From Fimenecus sp051881435 (GTDB lineage Bacteria; Bacillota; Clostridia; Oscillospirales; Acutalibacteraceae), in NCBI GenBank assembly GCA_051881435.1, contig JBJEPW010000037.1, positions 1 to 28,537 of the forward strand: a stretch of DNA of 28,537 bases, written 5' to 3'. Shown in pieces: positions 22,457 through 28,537 of this stretch (position 1 is its first letter; each line of letters begins with the position of its first letter). A model generated the notes under the pieces. The model was not told where the DNA came from. It was given only the letters and a program-made list of their open reading frames with translations, and did not search any database. Made by a program: the position numbers and the translations under genes.

Positions 22457-24205
22457 TTGGCACTTTCAGACGAATTTTTAGCTGAACTGCGAAGCCGTTG
22501 CGACATTGAAGATACTATTTCCTCATATGTTAATTTAAAAAGAGCGGGAAGAATAAGCAAAGGGCTTTGTCCCTTTCATAATGAAAAAACACCCTCCTTT
22601 ACCGTTTATCCCGATACGCAGTCTTACTATTGCTTCGGCTGCGGAAACGGCGGCGATGTGATAACCTTTGTAAAGAATATAGAAAACCTTGATTATATTG
22701 ATGCAGTCCGTTTCCTTGCAGACCGTGCAGGTATGGATATGCCCAATGAAAATACATACGATTCAACCGTTAACAAAAGGCGGCTCCGTATGTTGGAGGC
22801 TAACCGCGAGGCGGCAAGGTTTTTCCATAACTGCTTAAAAACAAAAGACGGCGAGGCAGGATACCGTTATTTTAAAAAACGCGGCTTAACCGATGAAACA
22901 ATACGCAAATTCGGCTTGGGCTTTGCTCCCGATTCCTTTAACGCACTTTCAAATCATTTAATGAACTTGGGCTATACAAAGGACGAGCTTGTATTCGCTA
23001 ATCTTGCGCGCCGTTCACAGCGTAATCCAAACAGTATTTATGATAATTTCCGTAACCGTATAATGTTCCCCATAATTGATATAAGGGGCAATGTCATAGC
23101 TTTCGGCGGCAGGGTGATGGATGACTCCAAGCCCAAATACCTGAATACCTCCGATACTATGGTGTATAAAAAGAGCGAGGGCGTTTTTGCTTTAAATCTT
23201 GCTAAAAAAAGCGGTAAGGATTCCCTTATTCTCTGCGAGGGATATATGGACGTTATCGCTCTCCATCAGGCAGGCTTTACAAATGCCGTGGCGGGATTGG
23301 GAACAGCGCTTACAAGCGAACAGGCAAGGCTTCTTTCAAGGTATGCCTCAGAAATTCTCATTTCCTACGATGCGGACGAAGCAGGTCAGAAAGCGGCGGC
23401 AAGAGCGCTGACAATTTTCAAAAATACGCCTGCCAAAATCAAAATACTCCATTTGAGCGGCGGGAAGGACCCTGATGAAATTTTAAAAAATTACGGTCCC
23501 GAAAAAATGCGCGGTATAATCGAGGGCGCCGCCAACGAGATTGAGTTCAGTCTCCTGCGTGAAAGAGCAAAATACGATATAACTACCGACGACGGTAAAC
23601 GGCAGTATTTAAGAAGTGCCGTTGGAGTGCTTTCGGATGTGGGAGCGATTGAGCTCGATATTTACGCGTCAAGGCTTGCTGATGAGCTTTCCGTTTCAAA
23701 GGAAGTAATTATAAACGAGGCAAAGAAAAGCGCAAAGAAAAATTCAGCCTTGCGCCGTAAAAAAGAGTTTACCGAAATTCAGCGGCAGCCCGATTTGCTG
23801 GACAAGCTGAATAGTGAAAGGAAAAGCTTTTATAAAGCGGCAAAAGCAGAGGAAATGCTCATAGCCCTTGTTATGGCAAATCCCGAATTTTTAAAATTCG
23901 TTACGGAAAAAATATCATATACGGATTTTGTAACGGATTTTAACGGCAGAATATTCAAAGCGGTTACAGATAGAATTTCAGCCGGCAAATCCGCCGAAAT
24001 ATCGTTTTTACGCGGCGAGCTTAACGATGATGAACTGAGCGCTGTGGCAAAGATACAAACCGTGTCGCATACGCTGAAAAACACAGAGGAAGAGTGCGCC
24101 GACTGTATAAAGGTAATAATAAATGAAAAAAATAAAAAAGACCTTAGAAATGTCAGTGTGGAAGACATCAGCGATGAGGACTTTTTGAAGTTTTTCAAGA
24201 ATTAA
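22457..24205 (+). CDS. dnaG: DNA primase
   Basis: A 582-residue primase that makes RNA primers at the replication fork. The N-terminal CHC2-type zinc finger has Cys38, His41, Cys59 and Cys62 (GLCPFHNEKTPSF, YYCFGCG). The catalytic core includes FGGRVMDDSKPKYLN and the TOPRIM segment ILCEGYMDVIALHQAG (near residues 256-271) with the acidic ISYDADEAGQKAA motif. The C-terminal part, after a Lys-rich linker near residue 430, should bind the DnaB helicase. The start is TTG at 22457, with GAGGAGGGA nine bases upstream in the dgt tail; the protein aligns from there. It precedes rpoD by 26 bp, the classical macromolecular-synthesis order, with dgt in place of rpsU. Confidence 0.97.
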   Translation: MALSDEFLAELRSRCDIEDTISSYVNLKRAGRISKGLCPFHNEKTPSFTVYPDTQSYYCFGCGNGGDVITFVKNIENLDYIDAVRFLADRAGMDMPNENTYDSTVNKRRLRMLEANREAARFFHNCLKTKDGEAGYRYFKKRGLTDETIRKFGLGFAPDSFNALSNHLMNLGYTKDELVFANLARRSQRNPNSIYDNFRNRIMFPIIDIRGNVIAFGGRVMDDSKPKYLNTSDTMVYKKSEGVFALNLAKKSGKDSLILCEGYMDVIALHQAGFTNAVAGLGTALTSEQARLLSRYASEILISYDADEAGQKAAARALTIFKNTPAKIKILHLSGGKDPDEILKNYGPEKMRGIIEGAANEIEFSLLRERAKYDITTDDGKRQYLRSAVGVLSDVGAIELDIYASRLADELSVSKEVIINEAKKSAKKNSALRRKKEFTEIQRQPDLLDKLNSERKSFYKAAKAEEMLIALVMANPEFLKFVTEKISYTDFVTDFNGRIFKAVTDRISAGKSAEISFLRGELNDDELSAVAKIQTVSHTLKNTEEECADCIKVIINEKNKKDLRNVSVEDISDEDFLKFFKN

Positions 24206-24231
24206 CATATTGAAAGGTGTAGGAGAAAAGT

Positions 24232-25323
24232 ATGGAAACAGTTGATAAAAAAACCGCCATAAAAGCGCTTGTGGAAAAGGGCAAGGCGGTAGGAAAGCTT
24301 ACAACGCAGGAAATTGATAACGCAATTGTTGAGCTTGATATTGAGATGGACGAGCTTGACAAGCTTTATGAACTTATCGAAGCCAACAACATTGAGCTTA
24401 TCGACGATTTGGGGGATATGGCAAGAGACGCCATAACCGACGAAACCGATATGGCGAAAAGTGATGACGGCGGTATTGTTGACGGCAAGGGCATCGCAAT
24501 GGACGACCCCGTCAGAGTATATCTTAAAGAGATAGGCAGAGTGCCCCTTTTAACCTCAGAAGAGGAAATTGAACTTTCAATAAGAATTGCCGACGGCGAC
24601 GCAAAAGCAAAACAGCGTCTGGCTGAGGCAAACCTCCGTCTTGTTGTAAGTATTGCAAAACGCTATGTGGGCAGAGGTATGCAGTTCCTTGATTTAATTC
24701 AGGAGGGCAACCTGGGCCTTATTAAGGCGGTTGAAAAGTTTGACTACACAAAGGGCTTTAAGTTTTCAACATACGCTACATGGTGGATAAGACAGGCTAT
24801 TACAAGAGCTATTGCAGATCAGGCAAGAACAATCCGTATTCCCGTTCATATGGTTGAAACCATCAATAAAGTTAAAAAGACAAGCAGTCAGCTCCTTCAC
24901 AAAAACGGTCATGACCCGTCGGCAGAGGAGATTGCCGAGGAGCTTGGTATGAGCCCTGATAAGGTGCGTGAAATTCTCCGTCTTGCACAGGAGCCTGTTT
25001 CTCTTGAAACTCCCATCGGTGAGGAGGAAGATAGCCACTTAGGCGACTTTATTCCCGATGACGATGCCCTTTCACCTGCGGATGCCGCTTCAATTTCACT
25101 TTTGAAGGAACAGCTTGCAGAAGTATTAAAAACCCTTACTCCAAGAGAAGAAAAGGTACTGTCTCTTCGTTTCGGTCTTGAGGACGGTCATTCAAGAACT
25201 CTTGAAGAGGTCGGTCAGGAGTTTAATGTTACCCGTGAGCGTATCCGGCAGATTGAGGCAAAGGCTCTCAGAAAGCTCCGTCACCCCAGCCGTAGTAAAA
25301 AACTCCGCGATTTTCTTGATTGA
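24232..25323 (+). CDS. rpoD: Primary RNA polymerase sigma factor (sigma-70/SigA)
   Basis: A 363-residue housekeeping sigma factor. Region 1.1-like acidic N-terminus (1-90), region 1.2 DPVRVYLKEIGRVPLLT, region 2 with LRLVVSIAKRYVGRGMQFLD and the -10-reading FSTYATWWIRQAITRAIADQ, region 3 with EEIAEELGMSPDKVREIL, and region 4 with the -35-reading helix-turn-helix TLEEVGQEFNVTRERIRQIE. The size is close to Bacillus SigA (371). GTAGGAG precedes the ATG. It is the last gene of the dgt-dnaG-rpoD unit and is followed by a strong terminator. Near-consensus TTGACA/TATAAT promoters in the window are what this factor would use. Confidence 0.98.
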   Translation: METVDKKTAIKALVEKGKAVGKLTTQEIDNAIVELDIEMDELDKLYELIEANNIELIDDLGDMARDAITDETDMAKSDDGGIVDGKGIAMDDPVRVYLKEIGRVPLLTSEEEIELSIRIADGDAKAKQRLAEANLRLVVSIAKRYVGRGMQFLDLIQEGNLGLIKAVEKFDYTKGFKFSTYATWWIRQAITRAIADQARTIRIPVHMVETINKVKKTSSQLLHKNGHDPSAEEIAEELGMSPDKVREILRLAQEPVSLETPIGEEEDSHLGDFIPDDDALSPADAASISLLKEQLAEVLKTLTPREEKVLSLRFGLEDGHSRTLEEVGQEFNVTRERIRQIEAKALRKLRHPSRSKKLRDFLD

Positions 25324-25342
25324 TAGCTAAAAATTAAAACAT

Positions 25343-25382
25343 AAAAAGACTGCTTTACCGTGTGAAGTAAAGCAGTCTTTTT
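25343..25382. terminator. Strong bidirectional terminator between rpoD and the metal ATPase gene
   Basis: A perfect 16-bp inverted repeat (25343-25358 with 25367-25382) has an 8-nt loop, with A5 at one end and T5-6 at the other. It serves the convergent rpoD and P-type ATPase genes. Confidence 0.92.
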
Positions 25383-25400
25383 TGTGATTTCGTTACAATG

Positions 25401-27251
25401 TTATTTCACTTTCAAAGCTCTCATTGCATTTAAAATTGCAATAACGCTTACACCTACATCAGCGAATACCGCCATCCACATATTTGAAATTCCCACAGCG
25501 CCTAAAATCAAAAACAGTATTTTTATACCTATTGCAAATGTTATGTTTTCTCTGACGATTTTCAGCGTCCTTTTGGAAATTCTGACAGCAGTTCCGATTT
25601 TCCCAATGTCATCGTCCATAATAACAATGTCAGCGGCTTCTATGGAAGCGTCGGAGCCTATTCCGCCCATGGCAATTCCTATGTCAGCACGGGAAAGTAC
25701 GGGAGCGTCGTTTATGCCGTCGCCAGAAAATAACAGTTGTCCTTTTTCACTCTTTTTGCTTAACAGTTCCTCGACGATGGTTACTTTGTCGGCAGGCAGA
25801 AGTTCTGCGTGGTATTCGTCAATTCCGATTTCCTCTGCAACTTCTTTTCCTACAGCTGTTTTGTCTCCTGTAAGCATAACAGTTTTGCACCCCATGGATT
25901 TTAATTCGGAAATTGCGGATTGAGAATTTATCTTAATTTTATCGGAAATTACAATATGACCTGCATATTCACCGTCAATGGCGATGTGAAGTATTGTTCC
26001 AACCTTACTGCAATCTCGGTGCTCAATTCCGTATTTGTTCATAAGCTTGCTGTTGCCTGAAAGTACCGTGTGACCGTCAATGTCTGCGCATATGCCGTGT
26101 CCCGCGATTTCTCCAGTACCGTTTATCCGTAAGGTGTCAATATCCTTTCCGTAATACTTTTTAACTGATTTTGCAATGGGATGGTCGGAAAATCCCTCTG
26201 CAAGTGCGCAGTATTCAACCAGTTGTTCTTCGGAAAACTTCTGCGGATGCACAGCCGTAACCTCAAATGAGCCTTCGGTCAGCGTGCCTGTTTTGTCAAA
26301 AACGGCAATTTCACATTTTGCAAGATTTTCAAGATAACAGGAACCTTTAATAAGAATACCCTTTCTTGATGCCCCGCCGATTCCGCCGAAAAAGGTGAGG
26401 GGAATGGAAATAACAAGAGCGCACGGACAGGAAATAACAAGAAAGGTCAGTGCACGCATAAACCACATCTTAAGGTTTCCCATAAAGATGGGCGGAACAA
26501 ACGCCAATAAAACCGCACTTATAACCACAATCGGCGTGTAGTATCTTGCAAATTTCGTTATAAAGCTTTCACTGACAGCTTTGTTGGATGTAGAGTCCTC
26601 AATAAGCTCAAGAATTTTGCTCACCGTCGAATCACCGAATTCGCTTGTTACCCGAACCTTTATAAGCCCGTTAAGATTAACGCATCCGCTTATAACAGCG
26701 TCACCCGTCTCAGCATCTCTCGGAAGTGACTCTCCTGTCAGGGCAACTGTGTTTATGCTTGTGTTTCCCTCAATAATAACTCCGTCCAAAGGTATTTTTT
26801 CACCGGGTTTAATTATGATTATATCGTCGATTTTTACCTCGTCAGGGTCAACCTGTATAATCGTACCGTCCTTTTCAATATTTGCGTAATCGGGACGAAT
26901 ATCCATAAGGTCAGATATTGATTTTCGGCTTTTAGCCACAGCCCAGTTCTGAAAAAATTCTCCCACTTGATAAAACAGCATTACAAATACGGCTTCTTCA
27001 AATTGCTGTGTTCCGAGAGCGCCTATTGTTGCCAATGACATCAGAAAATTCTCGTCAAAAACCTGACCGTGAACAATGTTTCTGACAGCGTCCCATAAAA
27101 CATCATAACCTATAATAAAATAGGGTATAAGAAACATGGGCAACGCAATGTACCAAGGGGGCTCAAAAATACGCTCAACTGTTGCAAATCCAATCAGCAA
27201 AACGGCGCTCGCGATAATTCTTGATAAAATTATTTTCTGTTTTTTGCTCAT
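25401..27251 (-). CDS. P1B-type heavy-metal-transporting ATPase (Zn/Cd/Pb type), lacking an N-terminal HMA domain
   Basis: A 616-residue metal export ATPase. Two membrane helices at the N-terminus precede the usual six. The metal-site motif SCPCALVIS has Cys275 and Cys277, the actuator domain has TGESLPR, the phosphorylation site is Asp319 in DKTGTLTEG, and the SDHPIAKS and GDGINDAP motifs are intact. The CPC motif and lack of Cu-type features, together with a CadA-like C-terminal helix, favour Zn2+/Cd2+/Pb2+ over copper. The usual CxxC-containing N-terminal domain is absent; it is encoded as a separate protein by the upstream gene at 27261-27479. The ribosome site overlaps that gene's stop. 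Expression is expected to be induced by metal through the ArsR-type regulator. Confidence 0.95.
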   Translation of the reverse strand: MSKKQKIILSRIIASAVLLIGFATVERIFEPPWYIALPMFLIPYFIIGYDVLWDAVRNIVHGQVFDENFLMSLATIGALGTQQFEEAVFVMLFYQVGEFFQNWAVAKSRKSISDLMDIRPDYANIEKDGTIIQVDPDEVKIDDIIIIKPGEKIPLDGVIIEGNTSINTVALTGESLPRDAETGDAVISGCVNLNGLIKVRVTSEFGDSTVSKILELIEDSTSNKAVSESFITKFARYYTPIVVISAVLLAFVPPIFMGNLKMWFMRALTFLVISCPCALVISIPLTFFGGIGGASRKGILIKGSCYLENLAKCEIAVFDKTGTLTEGSFEVTAVHPQKFSEEQLVEYCALAEGFSDHPIAKSVKKYYGKDIDTLRINGTGEIAGHGICADIDGHTVLSGNSKLMNKYGIEHRDCSKVGTILHIAIDGEYAGHIVISDKIKINSQSAISELKSMGCKTVMLTGDKTAVGKEVAEEIGIDEYHAELLPADKVTIVEELLSKKSEKGQLLFSGDGINDAPVLSRADIGIAMGGIGSDASIEAADIVIMDDDIGKIGTAVRISKRTLKIVRENITFAIGIKILFLILGAVGISNMWMAVFADVGVSVIAILNAMRALKVK

Positions 27252-27260
27252 AAAATCACC

Positions 27261-27479
27261 TTAAAGCACAATCTGACAGTCGGGCTCAATTTTTTTGCAA
27301 ATCTTAACCGCTTCTTTTATTATGTCATCAATTCTGTTTTCGTCGGCAATAAGAGTAAGGCGCTGTGTCATAAAGCTTACCTTTGCATCTTCAACACCGT
27401 CAATCTTTTTGATTGCATTTTCCATTTTAGCGGCGCAGTTAGCGCAGTCAAGGTCAATAAGCTTGTAAGTCTTTTTCAT
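27261..27479 (-). CDS. Stand-alone HMA domain metal-binding protein
   Basis: About 72 residues in one heavy-metal-associated fold. The metal site is Cys12 and Cys15 in LIDLDCANCAAK. The Asp just before the first Cys (DCxxC) is typical of HMA domains that bind Zn or Cd. The remainder has GVEDAKVSFMTQRL, the usual beta-alpha-beta of the family. The ATG at 27479 is preferred over an upstream one at 27518 because GGAG lies about nine bases before it and the longer form would overlap the regulator gene. It is translated ahead of the ATPase that lacks this domain, so it probably docks to the pump as its metal chaperone or regulatory domain (inference). Confidence 0.9.
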   Translation of the reverse strand: MKKTYKLIDLDCANCAAKMENAIKKIDGVEDAKVSFMTQRLTLIADENRIDDIIKEAVKICKKIEPDCQIVL

Positions 27480-27508
27480 AATAAATCTCCTTAATAAATT
27501 TGAATTTG

Positions 27509-27871
27509 TTATTCGCAAATATGTTCAATTCCCTGGTCAAGAATTGTTCTAACATGATTATCGGCAAGGGAGTAGAATATTGATTTACCCTCACGCCTGA
27601 ACTTTATCAACTGTGAGTTTTTCAAAACTCTGAGCTGGTGTGAAATTGCCGACGGCGTCATATTGAGCACCTGCGCAATGTCACAAACACACATTTCCGA
27701 TTCAAACAGTACATAAAGTATCTTTATTCTTGTGCTGTCACCGAAAACCTTGTAAAGCTCTGCAAGGTCATACAGTATTTCCTCGTCGGGCATATTTTCG
27801 TTTACCTTGTCAACCAAATCACCGTGAACATGCATGTATTCGCAGTTTGGCATATCGTTTTTCTCAGTCAT
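27509..27871 (-). CDS. ArsR/SmtB-family metal-sensing repressor
   Basis: A 120-residue winged-helix regulator. The DNA-recognition helix is in MTPSAISHQLRVLKNSQLI, with the wing in FRREGKSIFYSL. The alpha5 zinc site is complete, with Asp104, His106, His117 and Glu120 at the same spacing as SmtB. The alpha3 site motif CVCD (Cys61, Cys63) plus N-terminal Cys10, His14 and His16 resemble the CadC-type Cd/Pb site. Thus two metal sites may coexist. It is first in the metal operon and should repress it, releasing DNA when Zn or Cd rises. Three operator half-sites lie at 27896-27926. Confidence 0.93.
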   Translation of the reverse strand: MTEKNDMPNCEYMHVHGDLVDKVNENMPDEEILYDLAELYKVFGDSTRIKILYVLFESEMCVCDIAQVLNMTPSAISHQLRVLKNSQLIKFRREGKSIFYSLADNHVRTILDQGIEHICE

Positions 27872-27895
27872 ATAATAACCTCACTTTTAAAATCG

Positions 27896-27926
27896 TTCAA
27901 ATAAACATTTGAATAACTGTTCAAAT
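27896..27926. promoter_or_regulatory. Operator with three alternating half-sites for the ArsR-type repressor
   Basis: TTCAAAT (27896-27902), ATTTGAA (27907-27913) and TTCAAAT (27920-27926) alternate. The outer pair with the centre forms two overlapping inverted repeats: 7-bp arms with a 6-bp spacer at 27907-27926, and 7-bp arms with a 4-bp spacer at 27896-27913. The first is the 20-bp form typical of ArsR/SmtB operators. It lies at the transcription start of the operon. Confidence 0.8.
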
Positions 27927-27928
27927 AT

Positions 27929-27957
27929 ATTATATGCACTTTTATTTCATTTGTCAA
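27929..27957 (-). promoter_or_regulatory. Promoter of the metal-resistance operon
   Basis: On the minus strand a perfect TTGACA (27957-27952), a 17-bp spacer and a perfect TATAAT (27934-27929). The operator half-sites begin three bases past the -10, so bound repressor would block initiation. Confidence 0.9.
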
Positions 27958-28076
27958 CAAAATATCAGGAAAAATTTAAAATTTTTTTGAACTGTCGCGC
28001 AGAAGACTGGTGAGATGTATATCCAAAAAAGTATAATAAAAAACCGCCCCTACAAGCGTAACCTATTGTCTTGGTA

Positions 28077-28276
28077 TCGTAGGGGCGATTCACGAATCGC
28101 CCGCAAAAGGACCGCAAAACCCGTAGGGGACGATGCCCACATCGTCCCGCAAATTTACATACAAAATTACAGCGAACAGGTAGGGCGGGGGCGCGGGTGT
28201 CCGGCGGACACCTCTGCGAATGAAAAGAGCAGAAGCGCTGCCTGAGCCGGCAGGCGAGTAATGCTTGCCCCCGCCG
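28077..28276. repeat. Modular palindromic intergenic repeat, copy 3
   Basis: The same modules as at 884-1081 in the same order: GGGGCGATTC/GAATCGCCC (28082-28101), GGGACGATG/CATCGTCCC (28127-28149), GGTGTCC/GGACACC and the ending TGCTTGCCCCCGCCG at 28276. Here the palindromes are perfect, whereas copy 1 has changes such as CACCC for CGCCC. The spacer between the second and third modules differs, so modules evolve or recombine separately. A minus-strand frame running through it shares its peptide with the frame at 902-1084 only because the DNA is repeated. Confidence 0.85.
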
Positions 28277-28406
28277 TTTTCTGTACCCGATTGTCACTTT
28301 GCACATAAAAATAACACCGAAAGCCTCTTTTTTATTGATAAAAAACACGGATTTTGAAACACCCGGATTAGTTTATAAAAACCTTGAAAAAAATTAAAAA
28401 AAGATG

Positions 28407-28537
28407 TTGACATTTGTCGTCCGTTTTGATAATATATACGAGCGCCAAGAACAGAGCACAAATGAGTGCGGCGGTAAACGGCGCAACGGACCTTGAAAAT
28501 TAAACAACGACAAAAAAGTAAGGAACCCTGTAAATCT
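28407..28537 (+). promoter_or_regulatory. Probable rRNA operon promoter and leader
   Basis: TTGACA (28407-28412), a 17-bp spacer and TAATAT (28430-28435) form a strong promoter, preceded by an A/T-rich tract (28389-28404) like an UP element. The next ~100 bases contain no start codon with a ribosome site. They include a GC-rich hairpin-prone part (28468-28487) and CCTTGAAAATTAAACAACGA (28491-28510), a string typical of the leader before 16S rRNA in Clostridia. No rRNA gene body is visible before the window ends. Confidence 0.6.

Noticed and set aside
25384..25923. 179-codon plus-strand frame opposite the metal ATPase
   Set aside because: Antisense to conserved ATPase motifs; starts inside the terminator and lacks a ribosome site.
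27965..28348. 127-codon minus-strand frame sharing a peptide with the frame at 902-1084
   Set aside because: The shared peptide RGQALLACRLRQRFCS comes only from the palindromic DNA repeat; no ribosome site and no codon bias support a gene.

Overview
The window looks like chromosome from a low-to-mid GC Firmicute of class Clostridia, probably a gut-type member of the Oscillospirales/Ruminococcaceae. The grounds are AddAB instead of RecBCD, a zinc-type L31, the dgt-dnaG-rpoD arrangement, strong AGGAGG-type ribosome sites, TTG and GTG starts, and GGGG/CGTCCC-style palindromic intergenic repeats. The taxon is an inference from style; no marker RNA gene is complete here.

Left end (1-1755): the 3' part of a secreted-looking protein with a pilin-like C-terminal module and a Tyr/Asp-rich tail, followed by about 950 bp of repeat-rich intergenic DNA. 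That DNA holds a perfect 118-bp direct duplication, several palindromes and two terminators.

Rhamnose block (1756-10971): a TetR-type regulator reads leftward from a compact divergent promoter region. Reading rightward are a GPH-family sugar symporter, a cytoplasmic GH78 alpha-L-rhamnosidase, an unrecognised membrane-anchored protein, rhamnulokinase, L-rhamnose isomerase and rhamnulose-1-phosphate aldolase. The likely logic is: import a rhamnoside, release L-rhamnose inside the cell, then isomerise, phosphorylate and split it to DHAP and L-lactaldehyde. No mutarotase or lactaldehyde-handling enzyme is in the window.

tRNA block (10972-11891): two minus-strand tRNA-Ser genes (UGA then GCU) share a consensus promoter and a terminator. 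A copy of the 3' end of tRNA-Ser(GCU) lies 175 bp further on, with its own terminator. This resembles an integration scar or att-like duplication.

Housekeeping block (11892-25382): a small membrane-anchored protein of unknown function, a GH27 alpha-galactosidase-type enzyme, addB and addA are packed as one apparent operon. rpmE (L31) follows with its own promoter and terminator, then a YigZ/IMPACT-family gene, then a dNTPase-like HD protein, DNA primase and the main sigma factor, ending in a strong bidirectional terminator.

Metal block (25401-27957, minus strand): an SmtB/CadC-like ArsR regulator, a separate single-domain HMA metal-binding protein and a P1B-type ATPase that lacks its own HMA domain. 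They are driven by a perfect TTGACA/TATAAT promoter overlapped by three alternating operator half-sites.

Right end (27958-28537): a third copy of the palindromic repeat family, then what looks like a strong promoter and the leader of a ribosomal RNA operon whose 16S gene would start just beyond the window.
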